6,897 nucleotides of DNA from assembly GCA_964623735.1 (NCBI GenBank), contig CAZUVE010000144.1, positions 1 to 6,897 on the forward strand, read 5' to 3'. This document shows positions 1-6,665 of this stretch, piece after piece (position 1 is the stretch's first letter; each line of letters starts with the position of its first letter). A program made the translations under genes and the position numbers. The notes beneath the pieces were generated by a model. That model did no database searches. It saw only the letters and a list, made by a program, of their open reading frames with translations, and was not told the DNA's origin. The stretch comes from SW-9-67-25 sp964623735 (GTDB taxonomy: Archaea > Halobacteriota > Halobacteria > Halobacteriales > Haloarculaceae).

Positions 1-133
1 TGTGCGGTCGATCCGGCACTGACGTACAGCGATCCGTATGATACTGTCGGCTCCAAGCGCGTGAGCAGTGTCGACACCCCGGGTGCCGAATCTCTTCACG
101 CAGGTCTCGCCGACAGCACGAACCACCGGTACG

Positions 134-139
134 TTTATG
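134..139 (+). promoter_or_regulatory. TATA-like element of the kinase gene
   Basis: The hexamer TTTATG is centred about 29 bases before the ATG at 166. In haloarchaea transcription starts roughly 25-27 bases after the TATA centre, which would put the start at about 162-166 and give a leaderless or nearly leaderless mRNA. No Shine-Dalgarno sequence precedes the ATG, in keeping with that. The bases just upstream (ACCGGTACG) are a weak BRE. The rest of 1-165 is GC-rich and holds nothing else I can identify. Confidence 0.45.
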
Positions 140-165
140 AGACCGCCTCACACACCACGCAGACA

Positions 166-1674
166 ATGTCGACGTTCATCGGCCTCGACATCGGTCACAC
201 GAACGTGAAGGCGGTCGCGTTCGACGCGGAGTGGTCGGTTGCGGGGCAGTACGGTGTCGAGGGTGGGATGGTCTATCCGAGCGACGACCGCAGGGAGATC
301 CCCATCGAACAGCGCTGGGATGTCGTCCTCTCGTGTCTCGACGAACTGGCGAGCCGGATCCAGTCCGACGCTGTCGCGGGGATCGGCCTGGCCGGCGGGG
401 GCGGCGGGCTGTATCCGCTGGACGCCGACCGCCAGCCGGTCACGAACGGCGTCCCGATTCTGGACGAGCGGACGCGCGGCGGACTGTTCGACCGGTGGGT
501 CGAGGACGGCACGCGCAGCCGGATCTCCCGGATCACGGGCCTCCCTCTGCCCCCCGCTGGCGCGCTGATCATGCTGCGCTGGCTGAAAGAGAACGAGCCC
601 GACACCTACGACGCCGTCGACTACGTCCTCAACCACAAAGACGTCGTGCGGTACAGACTGACAGGCGAACTCGCAAACGAACTCAGTGACGCGTGTTTCA
701 GCCTCACCAACTACCGGACACAGACCTACGACGAGGAGCTGTTCGAGCTGGCGGGTATCGCGGACAAGTGGGACGCCCTGCCGGAGTTGCTGCCCAACAG
801 CCACGACGTCGCGGGCCACACCACCACGGAGGTCGAGCGCGAGACCGGCATCCCGGAAGGGACGCCCGTGGTTGCGGGCGCCCACGACGCGTGCGCGAAC
901 ACGCTCGGGGTGGGAGCACTGGGGGACGACCAGGTCACGACGGCGGGAGGGACGTGGTCGCTGTCGACGATGGTTCTCGACGAGCCCGCTGTCGACCTCG
1001 GGAGCTGGTGTTGCGAGGCGTTCGTCGAGTCGGGAACCTGGATGCTCGAGACGTCGACGCCGACGGGCACGGTTTCGCTCGACTGGTTCGTCGAGGATTT
1101 CTGCCAGCCCGAGCGGGAACGAGCCGACCGCGAGAACAGGGCCATCTGGGACGTCATCGAGGAGACCATCGAGGGCGTCGAAACCAACGCCGTCTTCCAT
1201 CCCTTCCTGTTCGGCAACCCCTGGGGGTACCTCTACCAGGATACTGCGTCGGGGAGCTTCACGGGTCTGCGGCCCACCGACGGGCGGGTAGAGATGTTGC
1301 GGGCGGTCTACGAGGCCATCGCGTTCATGCACCGCTGGCAGATCGACCTCTTCGACGACGCCTTCGGCGTCGGGGAGGTCCGATTCACCGGCGGCGCGGC
1401 GCGAAGCGACTTCTGGGCCGGCATGTTCGCCGACGTCATCGACAAACCCGTCGTCACCACCACCGTCGACGAGTCGGGGTGTTTCGGCGCCGCGATGCTC
1501 GCTGCCGTCGGCGTCGGCGAGATCGACGACCTCGCCGCGACGACCGACCTGGTCGAAATCGACACCGTCCACCGCCCGGACGGGAGAGACTACGGCCCGA
1601 AGTACCGTGCCTTCCGGGAACTGGCGGGACAGCTCGAACCCACCTGGGACACCCACTACGAACTCCGGCAGTGA
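166..1674 (+). CDS. FGGY-family carbohydrate kinase, LyxK-like (ketose or polyol kinase)
   Basis: Cytoplasmic ATP-dependent kinase of 502 residues, a normal length for FGGY kinases. The N-terminal actin-like fold opens with the phosphate-binding segment GLDIGHTNVK (residues 6-15). GIGLAGGGGGLYPLD (72-86) and ILDERT (98-103) match the substrate-side loops of the family. GAHDACANTLG (238-248) carries the likely catalytic base Asp241. AGGTWS follows, and FTGGAARS (407-414) is the C-terminal ATP-site motif. From memory, the middle (LKENEPDTYDAVDY, LTGELANE, GIPEGTPVVAG) is closest to L-xylulose kinase LyxK, YoaC and EryA types rather than to glycerol kinase, so a ketopentose or polyol is the likely substrate; this is an inference. 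The frame stays open to the left edge with an in-frame GTG at 61. ATG166 is preferred because the family motif begins six residues in and a TATA-like box sits at leaderless distance. It lies 209 bases before the importer genes and has its own promoter-like element. Confidence 0.9.
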   Translation: MSTFIGLDIGHTNVKAVAFDAEWSVAGQYGVEGGMVYPSDDRREIPIEQRWDVVLSCLDELASRIQSDAVAGIGLAGGGGGLYPLDADRQPVTNGVPILDERTRGGLFDRWVEDGTRSRISRITGLPLPPAGALIMLRWLKENEPDTYDAVDYVLNHKDVVRYRLTGELANELSDACFSLTNYRTQTYDEELFELAGIADKWDALPELLPNSHDVAGHTTTEVERETGIPEGTPVVAGAHDACANTLGVGALGDDQVTTAGGTWSLSTMVLDEPAVDLGSWCCEAFVESGTWMLETSTPTGTVSLDWFVEDFCQPERERADRENRAIWDVIEETIEGVETNAVFHPFLFGNPWGYLYQDTASGSFTGLRPTDGRVEMLRAVYEAIAFMHRWQIDLFDDAFGVGEVRFTGGAARSDFWAGMFADVIDKPVVTTTVDESGCFGAAMLAAVGVGEIDDLAATTDLVEIDTVHRPDGRDYGPKYRAFRELAGQLEPTWDTHYELRQ

Positions 1675-1756
1675 ACACACCTGGCGTGACGCGGGAACGG
1701 AGGGTGGCCGAAGGTGTGCGACCGCCCGACCGTTCGTCGGAGCGGCACCGTCGCCG

Positions 1757-1770
1757 GCCGGGAGCCCGGC
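1757..1770. repeat. GC-rich 14-base inverted repeat
   Basis: GCCGGGAGCCCGGC is a perfect inverted repeat around a central AG, 83 bases after the kinase stop. It can form a 5-bp hairpin with a GAGC loop. It may be part of the 3' end of the kinase transcript, or it may be chance in GC-rich DNA. No T run follows it directly. Confidence 0.3.
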
Positions 1771-1775
1771 TCACA

Positions 1776-1817
1776 GCGTGGCGTCCCGGCTGCCCCTTCG
1801 GCGCCACGTCCCATTTT
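1776..1817 (+). terminator. Candidate terminator hairpin after the kinase gene
   Basis: CGTGGCG (1777-1783) pairs perfectly with CGCCACG (1802-1808). The stem extends inward by a U-G pair and a C-G pair and outward by a G-U pair, leaving a loop of about 14 bases. A TTTT run follows at 1814-1817. Archaeal termination depends mainly on T runs, and this one is short, so the call is tentative. Its position suits separation of the kinase transcript from the importer operon, whose promoter starts about 24 bases further on. Confidence 0.35.
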
Positions 1818-1818
1818 G

Positions 1819-1841
1819 TTCGGCGCAGTTTTGCCGAAAAC
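1819..1841. promoter_or_regulatory. Compound palindrome upstream of importer promoter (possible operator)
   Basis: Two inverted repeats overlap here. TTCGGC (1819-1824) and GCCGAA (1833-1838) are 6-base arms with an 8-base spacer. GTTTT (1828-1832) and AAAAC (1837-1841) are 5-base arms around GCCG. They abut the BRE of the binding-protein promoter, where a sugar-responsive activator or repressor would be expected to bind. I do not recognise the site as that of a named haloarchaeal regulator; it lacks the TACT/GAGTA form I recall for TrmB. Confidence 0.35.
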
Positions 1842-1856
1842 GAAAGAAACTATTAT
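1841..1856 (+). promoter_or_regulatory. BRE and TATA box of the ABC importer operon
   Basis: A purine-rich BRE (CGAAAGAAA, 1841-1849) is followed by the TATA-like TATTAT (1851-1856). The TATA centre is about 30 bases before the ATG at 1884, so transcription should start near 1879 with a leader of only a few bases. This is the most AT-rich stretch between the two genes and the best promoter in the window. Confidence 0.65.
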
Positions 1857-1883
1857 GTGGAATGGACACGATGTGGTCCCTGT

Positions 1884-3329
1884 ATGCCCGAGAAACGGTT
1901 ACACAGGCGCAAGTTTATCAGAGTCGGATCGGCCGCCAGCGTGGTCGCCCTCGCGGGGTGTAGCGGCGGCGGCGACGGCGGCGACGGCGAGGGTGACGGC
2001 GGCGGGTCCACGCCACCCGGCTCCGACGTCGAGGCGGCAGACACGATCAGGTACATCGGGGAGAACACGCCCCCGACGCAGGCGCTGAAGTCGATCACCG
2101 ACCGGTTCACAGAGCAGACGGGGATCGAGGTCGAGTACACGCTGACGCCGCTGCTGAACTACACGGAGAAGCTGGCAAGCGACCTCACGAGCGGGGCGGG
2201 GAACTTCCACGCGCTGTACGTCGACCCGTACAACATCGGCGCGCCGTACTTCCCGGAGCTGGAGCCGCTGAACTCATACATCGAGGAGCACAGCTACGAC
2301 ATGGCGGATCACATCCAGATCCACATCGACGCGTGTGCGAAGTTCAAGGGCGACGGCACGTTCCACGGGCTGCCCTACGACTGCCCGACGATAATGCAGG
2401 CCTACCGGCAGGACGTCTTCGACGAGTACGGCGACCAGGCCACGGACGAACTCGGGTTCGAGGCAGAGCCCAACCCCGAGATGACCTGGGAGCAGTACAT
2501 GGAGGTCGCCAGGTGGATCAACGAGAACGTCCCCGACGACATGGTCTCGCACGGGACCGGACACATGGCCAAACAGCACCAGTCGCTGGCCAACGAGTTC
2601 GAGATGATCCAGTGGGGCTACGGCGGAACGCAGCTGGAGGGGTTCGACGGCAAGGATCCGAGTGTGCCCGAGGACGCGAGCCCCGCGTTCACCAGCGACG
2701 CCTCGGTCCAGGCCGCGGAGTTCTACCAGGAACTGGTCCAGGACGTCGCCCACCCGGGGAGTACGACCTGGAACTGGACCGGACTCGCACAGGCGTTTGC
2801 GCAGGGCAAGTGTGCGATGGTGCCGATGTGGCACGAGTTCAACGGTCTCTTTGCCGACCCGGAAAGCAGCGTGGTTCCCGACAAGATCAGCTGGACGCTG
2901 ACCCCCGACGGGCCGGGCGACCAGACGGTCCGCTCACACTACGGTGGATCGAGCATCGGCATCAACAGTCACGCCACGGACGCACAGAAGAAGGCAGCCT
3001 GGAAGTTCATCGAGTGGACGACCTCGCCGGAGATCCAGTTCGAACTGCTCAAGCAGGCCGGCGGGACGCCGACCCGTCAGTCGGTCTACGACCGTAGCGA
3101 GGTCCAGGAGGCCAGCCAGCAACAGACCGCCGAGAGTTCGCTGCCCAACGTCGTCCCGCCGGTGATCGAGGGCTGGAAGCTGGAGAACGTCGGCCAGCGT
3201 CCCCACCACCCCGACTGGCTCCAGCTCGAGCAGGTCATCTACACAGAGGGCTCGAAGATGGTCAACGGCGACATGAGCGCCCAGGAGTTCACACAGGCCT
3301 GCAACAGCGGGTTCAGCGGTATCCTGTAG
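1884..3329 (+). CDS. ABC importer substrate-binding lipoprotein (SBP_bac_1, CUT1 type)
   Basis: Extracellular sugar-capture protein of 481 residues. The N-terminus has a Tat signal (HRRKFIR, residues 7-13) and a hydrophobic stretch ending in the lipobox LAGC, with Cys26 as the predicted lipid anchor. A Gly/Asp-rich linker runs to about residue 47, as is usual for haloarchaeal lipoproteins. The mature part (about 53-481) is a family 1 solute-binding fold: TIRYIGENTPPTQALKSI followed by FTEQTGIEVEY (75-85), FHGLPYD (160-166), AAEFYQELV (277-285), AFAQGKCAM (304-312), and the diagnostic GGSSIGIN (354-361), AWKFIEW (372-378) and GGTPTR (393-398). Aromatic residues such as Trp296, Trp298, Trp316 and Tyr353 could stack on a sugar ring. 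ATG1884 is preferred over the in-frame GTG at 1857, which overlaps the TATA box and would put sequence before the Tat motif. The ligand is unknown. The mature domain has four further cysteines (151, 167, 310, 473). Confidence 0.93.
   Translation: MPEKRLHRRKFIRVGSAASVVALAGCSGGGDGGDGEGDGGGSTPPGSDVEAADTIRYIGENTPPTQALKSITDRFTEQTGIEVEYTLTPLLNYTEKLASDLTSGAGNFHALYVDPYNIGAPYFPELEPLNSYIEEHSYDMADHIQIHIDACAKFKGDGTFHGLPYDCPTIMQAYRQDVFDEYGDQATDELGFEAEPNPEMTWEQYMEVARWINENVPDDMVSHGTGHMAKQHQSLANEFEMIQWGYGGTQLEGFDGKDPSVPEDASPAFTSDASVQAAEFYQELVQDVAHPGSTTWNWTGLAQAFAQGKCAMVPMWHEFNGLFADPESSVVPDKISWTLTPDGPGDQTVRSHYGGSSIGINSHATDAQKKAAWKFIEWTTSPEIQFELLKQAGGTPTRQSVYDRSEVQEASQQQTAESSLPNVVPPVIEGWKLENVGQRPHHPDWLQLEQVIYTEGSKMVNGDMSAQEFTQACNSGFSGIL
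1963..2006 (+). repeat. GGC/GAC-rich low-complexity tract in the lipoprotein linker
   Basis: A run of GGC, GAC and GGT codons encodes the Gly/Asp linker just behind the lipid-anchored cysteine. Such tracts are frequent behind haloarchaeal lipoboxes and act as a flexible spacer from the membrane. Near-perfect 3- and 6-base periodicity makes it prone to in-frame length changes between strains. Confidence 0.6.
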
Positions 3330-3359
3330 GGCTGTCGGCTGACCAAAACACACAAGTTG

Positions 3360-3383
3360 CTCCTTTTTCATACGCAGAAGGAG
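3360..3383 (+). promoter_or_regulatory. Possible hairpin covering the ribosome site of the first permease gene
   Basis: CTCCTT (3360-3365) is a perfect complement of AAGGAG (3378-3383), with a 12-base loop between them. AAGGAGG at 3378-3384 is the Shine-Dalgarno sequence of the permease gene, 6 bases before ATG3391. Folding would hide it in the mRNA. The T-rich stretch 3364-3370 could alternatively be a weak internal TATA element or a site of partial termination after the binding-protein gene. Confidence 0.35.
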
Positions 3384-3390
3384 GGCCAGC

Positions 3391-4359
3391 ATGGCCGAAC
3401 ACCACCCACAGACGGACACGCCCGGTGTGCCGAGCGACGCCTACGTCGGCGAGGAGCCCGAGGACACCGGCGAGTCGTTCCTCGAATCGCTCCCGGTGTC
3501 TTTCGAGACGCTGTTGCTCGCGCCCAGCGTCCTCACGCTCGCGGCGCTCAGCATCGTCCCGCTGGTGGTGATCGTCTGGCTGTCGGTGATGGACATCAGC
3601 TTCACTCCCTTCTACGAGCAGTCGTTCGTCGGCGCAGAGAACTACGCCCAGATGGCCACCGACGACAACGTCTGGAACGCCTGGCAGGTCACCGCCGTCT
3701 ACGTGATCGGTGCGCTCGCCCTCCAGCTCGTGTTGGGGGTGTTCGTTGCGGTGTTGCTCCACCGGACCGCCAAGGGCGAGAACTTCCTGACGAGTATCGT
3801 CATCATGCCGATGATGATCGCGCCGGTCGTCGTGGGGCTGCTCTGGCAGTTCCTGCTCAACCCCTCCTTTGGGCTCTACACGTACCTGCTCAACCAGATC
3901 GGGCTGTTCACCGACCAGCCGATCCTGGGCAACTCCACCAGCGCGATGGTCTCGCTGATCGTCATGGACACCTGGCAGTGGACGCCGCTGGTCGTGTTGA
4001 TCGTGCTCGCGCGCCTGAAGTCCATCCCCGAGCAACTGTACGAGGCCTCGCGGGTCGACGGTGCGACCGGGCTCTCGCAGTTCCGGTACGTCACGCTCCC
4101 GCTGTTGAAGCCGGCGATCGCCATTGCCCTGCTGTTGCGGTCGATGGACCTGATGCGGTACTTCGCGAAGGTGTTCATCACGACCGGCGGCGGCCCGTCG
4201 AACTCGACGAAGATTATCGGATTCTTCGTCTACGAGCAGGTGCTCCGGTTTTTCAACCTCGGGTTCGGATCGGCGGCCGCGCTCGCGATGCTCGTCGTGA
4301 CCGTCCTGATGGGGCTGTTCTTCGTCGAGGCCGTCATGGGAGGTGCCGGGGATGAGTAA
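3391..4359 (+). CDS. ABC sugar importer permease, MalF-like (CUT1)
   Basis: Integral membrane protein of 322 residues, one half of the permease heterodimer. An acidic cytoplasmic N-terminus (1-38) precedes about six hydrophobic segments, near 41-66, 100-124, 134-157, 183-207, 241-262 and 290-313. The cytoplasmic coupling loop EASRVDGATGLSQFRYVTLP (218-237) is the EAA motif that docks on the ATPase; its first residues EAS replace the canonical EAA, a common variant. LLWQFLLNP (150-158) and the segment ending ITTGGGPSNST (263-273) are typical of MalF/UgpA-type permeases, the latter standing before the last membrane span. Escherichia coli MalF is longer because of an added N-terminal region and periplasmic loop; this compact form is the usual one. 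It starts at ATG3391 behind AAGGAGG, 61 bases after the binding-protein stop. Its last eight bases overlap the next gene, so the two permeases are probably translationally coupled. Confidence 0.93.
   Translation: MAEHHPQTDTPGVPSDAYVGEEPEDTGESFLESLPVSFETLLLAPSVLTLAALSIVPLVVIVWLSVMDISFTPFYEQSFVGAENYAQMATDDNVWNAWQVTAVYVIGALALQLVLGVFVAVLLHRTAKGENFLTSIVIMPMMIAPVVVGLLWQFLLNPSFGLYTYLLNQIGLFTDQPILGNSTSAMVSLIVMDTWQWTPLVVLIVLARLKSIPEQLYEASRVDGATGLSQFRYVTLPLLKPAIAIALLLRSMDLMRYFAKVFITTGGGPSNSTKIIGFFVYEQVLRFFNLGFGSAAALAMLVVTVLMGLFFVEAVMGGAGDE
4339..4345 (+). promoter_or_regulatory. Shine-Dalgarno sequence that fixes the MalG-like start
   Basis: GGAGGTG fully complements the archaeal 16S rRNA 3' end and lies 6 bases before ATG4352. 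An alternative in-frame GTG at 4343 overlaps this sequence and is therefore unlikely to be the start. Confidence 0.75.
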
Positions 4360-5203
4360 GGCGAGCCAGTCGATCAGGCTCCCCGCGCCCGTCCGGCGGT
4401 ACGGCACGTACGTCGTGCTGGGGCTGGTCGCGGTCTGGACGGTGGTCCCGATCGCCTGGATGTTCCTCTCGTCGCTGAAGATCCGCCGGAGCATGTTCTC
4501 GTTCCCGCCACAGATTTTCTTCGAGCCGACGCCACAGTACTACGTGGACATGTTCGTCGGGTCGAACGCCGTGACCTCCTCGGTGGCGAGCAGCGTTATC
4601 GTCGCGCTGGGGACGGTCGTCCTCTCGGTCAGCCTGGGCACCATCGGCGGGTACGGGCTCTCGCGACTCGAACTGCGCGGGAAGAAACACCTCGCGTTCT
4701 GGATCATCAGCACGCGGATGGCCCCCATCGCAGCGGTGATCATCCCCCTGTTTTACCTCTACCAGATACTGAACCTGATGGGGACCCACCTCGGGCTCAT
4801 CGTCGCCCACACCACGTTCAACCTCCCCTTCGCGATCTGGCTGATGCGGTCGTTCTTCGACGAGGTGCCCGAGGCCCTGGAGGAGGCCGCACGGATCGAC
4901 GGGGCCACCAAGTGGCAGGCGTTCCGGCGGGTGTCGCTGCCCCTGGTGTTGCCGGGGATCGGCGCCACCGCGATAATCGCAACCGTCTTTTCGTGGAACG
5001 ACTTCCTGTTCGCGTTCATGTTCACCAGCCAGGGGACACAGACGCTGCCGGTCGTGGCCTCACAGCAGATCACACAGACCGGCACGCTCTGGGGCCGGGT
5101 GATGGCGACCGGCGTCGTCATCATCCTCCCGATGCTGGTGTTCGGCGTCATCGTCAAGAACTACCTCGTGAGCGGGCTGACGATGGGGGCGATCAAGGAG
5201 TGA
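4352..5203 (+). CDS. ABC sugar importer permease, MalG-like (CUT1)
   Basis: Second permease subunit, 283 residues, the usual length for MalG/UgpE relatives. Six membrane segments can be seen near 19-41, 77-100, 115-140, 146-168, 202-225 and 249-270. The coupling loop EEAARIDGATKWQAFRRVSL (177-196) is a canonical EAA motif, followed by LPLVLPG. SWNDFLFA (214-221) and the C-terminal tail YLVSGLTMGAIKE (271-283) are hallmarks of MalG-type subunits. It begins at ATG4352 inside the end of the upstream permease gene (overlap ATGAGTAA, 8 bases), as expected for subunits made in equal amounts. It ends 42 bases before the ATPase gene. Confidence 0.94.
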   Translation: MSKASQSIRLPAPVRRYGTYVVLGLVAVWTVVPIAWMFLSSLKIRRSMFSFPPQIFFEPTPQYYVDMFVGSNAVTSSVASSVIVALGTVVLSVSLGTIGGYGLSRLELRGKKHLAFWIISTRMAPIAAVIIPLFYLYQILNLMGTHLGLIVAHTTFNLPFAIWLMRSFFDEVPEALEEAARIDGATKWQAFRRVSLPLVLPGIGATAIIATVFSWNDFLFAFMFTSQGTQTLPVVASQQITQTGTLWGRVMATGVVIILPMLVFGVIVKNYLVSGLTMGAIKE

Positions 5204-5232
5204 CGCGTCCCACTGCACAGCACGACCCGCAC

Positions 5233-5237
5233 GGAGG
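5233..5237 (+). promoter_or_regulatory. Shine-Dalgarno sequence of the ATPase gene
   Basis: GGAGG lies 8 bases before ATG5246 in the 42-base gap after the MalG-like gene. No TATA-like element is seen in the gap, so the ATPase is most likely translated from the importer operon mRNA. Confidence 0.65.
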
Positions 5238-5245
5238 ACTGTAAC

Positions 5246-6421
5246 ATGGCTCGAATCTCACTCAACCACGTCACGAAGGAGTACGACGGCGGGACGATCG
5301 TCGCGGTCGACGACGTCTCCCTGGAGGTCGCGGACAGCGAGTTCCTCGTTCTGGTCGGGCCCTCGGGGTGTGGCAAGTCCACGACCCTGCGGACGATCGC
5401 CGGACTGGAGGACCCGACGGCGGGCGACATCACGATCGGGACGACCCGGGTCAACGACGTCGACGCCCGCGACCGGGACGTCGCGATGGTGTTCCAGAAC
5501 TACGCGCTGTACCCCCACATGGACGTCCGGCAGAACATCGGGTTCGGTCTGGAACTGTCGACCGACCTTCCGGACGAGGAGATCGACCGGCGTGTCGAGG
5601 AGACCGCCGAGATGCTGGAGATCAGCGCCCTCCTCGAGGACAAGCCGAAGCAACTGTCGGGCGGGCAACAACAGCGGGTCGCGCTGGGCCGGGCGATTGT
5701 CCGCGAACCCGAGGCGTTCCTGTTCGACGAGCCCCTCTCGAACCTGGACGCGAAGCTCCGCAAGCAGATGCGCACCGAGATCGCGCGCATCCAGGAGCGT
5801 CTCGGCGTGACGTCGGTCTACGTCACCCACGACCAGGAGGAGGCGATGACAATGGGCGACCGCGTCGCCGTGATGAACAACGGGCGGATCCAGCAGGTCG
5901 GCCGGCCGAACGACGTGTACAACAGCCCGGTGAACCTGTTCGTCGCAGGCTTCATCGGCTCGCCGTCGATGAACACCATCGACGCCGAAGTCGGGTCGGA
6001 CGGGCGGACCGTCGAGTCACCCGACGGGGCCTTCAGCTACGACCTCTCGACCGACCCCCGCGACGACCTGGAACTGACGGCCGGCGACAGCGTGACCGTC
6101 GGCGTCAGGCCCGAGGACGTCAGCGTCCGGCAGACTCCGGAGGCGTTCGTCTCGCAGACACACCGCGCGACCGCCGGCGTGGTCGAGCCGCTGGGCAGCG
6201 ACAATCTCCTCTACTTCGACTTCGGCACCGAAACGTGGACCGCGCGCGTCTCGCCGGCGTTCGAGCCAGATCCCCGCGACAGCGTGTACTTCTCGTTCCC
6301 GCGGGACGCGCTGTACCTCTTCGATGGGACTGGCACAACCCTCGAATCGCGGGATCTGACAGATCCGGCCGAGAGCGAGCGCGTGACCGCCGCAGACGGG
6401 GACGGCGTGGATCGACGCTGA
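5246..6421 (+). CDS. ABC sugar importer ATPase, MalK/UgpC-like
   Basis: Cytoplasmic ATP-hydrolysing subunit, 391 residues, acting as a homodimer under the two permeases. All catalytic motifs are intact: Walker A GPSGCGKST (38-46), Q-loop Gln84 in MVFQNYALYPH, signature LSGGQQQR (137-144), Walker B AFLFDEP with catalytic Glu162, D-loop SNLD (165-168), and switch His195 in YVTHDQEEAM. NGRIQQVGRPNDVYNSPVNLFVAGFIGSP (about 212-240) is typical of the MalK/UgpC/MsmK branch. The rest (about 240-370) is a TOBE/OB-type regulatory domain containing VGVRPEDV. A hydrophilic, acidic tail of about 20 residues makes it slightly longer than most relatives. Such ATPases can serve several importers, but the adjacent position suggests it mainly serves this one. 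Its stop is about 12 bases from the apparent end of a dehydrogenase remnant on the other strand. Confidence 0.95.
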   Translation: MARISLNHVTKEYDGGTIVAVDDVSLEVADSEFLVLVGPSGCGKSTTLRTIAGLEDPTAGDITIGTTRVNDVDARDRDVAMVFQNYALYPHMDVRQNIGFGLELSTDLPDEEIDRRVEETAEMLEISALLEDKPKQLSGGQQQRVALGRAIVREPEAFLFDEPLSNLDAKLRKQMRTEIARIQERLGVTSVYVTHDQEEAMTMGDRVAVMNNGRIQQVGRPNDVYNSPVNLFVAGFIGSPSMNTIDAEVGSDGRTVESPDGAFSYDLSTDPRDDLELTAGDSVTVGVRPEDVSVRQTPEAFVSQTHRATAGVVEPLGSDNLLYFDFGTETWTARVSPAFEPDPRDSVYFSFPRDALYLFDGTGTTLESRDLTDPAESERVTAADGDGVDRR

Positions 6422-6432
6422 CCGGCCGTCGC

Positions 6433-6660
6433 TCACAGCGTGTGTGCCGCCGTCGAGATGGAACTCGCGGCCGGTCACGAAGCCGTCCCGGAACAGGAAA
6501 AACTCGAGCAGCTCGAAGGTGTCCCCGTACCCCGGGTCCGTCCGAGCGGGGCGTTTCGCTCCTCCCCGCGTTTCAACTCCTCGGCGGTCACGTCCCGGGC
6601 GCGTACCCGGCGTTCGCAGAGTTCGTCCACCAGCCCCGTGTCGATCCGGTCAGGCGAGCG
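6433..6660 (-). pseudogene. Degraded C-terminal fragment of a short-chain dehydrogenase/reductase
   Basis: Read on the minus strand, two frames together give the last third of an SDR. The first (about 6648 down to about 6540) reads RIDTGLVDEL, then VTAEELKRGEE and RNAPLGR. The second (about 6538 down to about 6436) reads DPGYGDTFELLEFFLF and then RDGFVTGREFHLDGG. PLGR, a helix, then (Y/F)VTG and DGG is the standard order in SDR proteins, and the 20 residues between PLGR and FVTG is the normal spacing. A frameshift must lie near 6538-6545. The second frame has no stop after DGG and runs on antisense to the ATPase gene; a TGA in another frame occurs at 6433-6435. The Rossmann nucleotide-binding half and the YxxxK active site are not found upstream in any minus-strand frame to the window edge. 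It lies tail to tail with the ATPase gene. A sequencing error could explain the frameshift but not the missing N-terminus. Confidence 0.7.
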
Positions 6661-6665
6661 CCGGC

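Noticed and set aside
84..90. TGCCGAA upstream of the kinase matching half of the importer palindrome
   Set aside because: It is one half-site without its partner arm, and its distance to the TATA box differs from that at the importer promoter.
1..165. Kinase N-terminal extension from GTG61 or from beyond the left edge
   Set aside because: The frame is open, but the extra residues show no family similarity, and a TATA-like box lies just ahead of ATG166.
148..1680. 510-codon open frame on the minus strand opposite the kinase gene
   Set aside because: It mirrors the codon pattern of the kinase gene in GC-rich DNA, has an Arg/Val/Gly-rich composition and shows no domain.
693..1883. Apparent 878-codon frame joining kinase DNA to the binding protein
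   Set aside because: Its first part is an Arg-rich out-of-frame reading of the kinase gene. The real protein begins at the Tat signal, ATG1884, behind a TATA box.
3313..4494. 393-codon open frame on the minus strand opposite the MalF-like gene
   Set aside because: The His/Asp/Arg/Gln-rich translation has no motif and is the antisense shadow of codons for hydrophobic residues in the permease.
1769..6442. 12-base direct repeat GCTCACAGCGTG at 1769-1780 and 6431-6442, bracketing the importer genes
   Set aside because: A single 12-base match is expected by chance in a GC-rich window of this size, and no target duplication or element ends accompany it.
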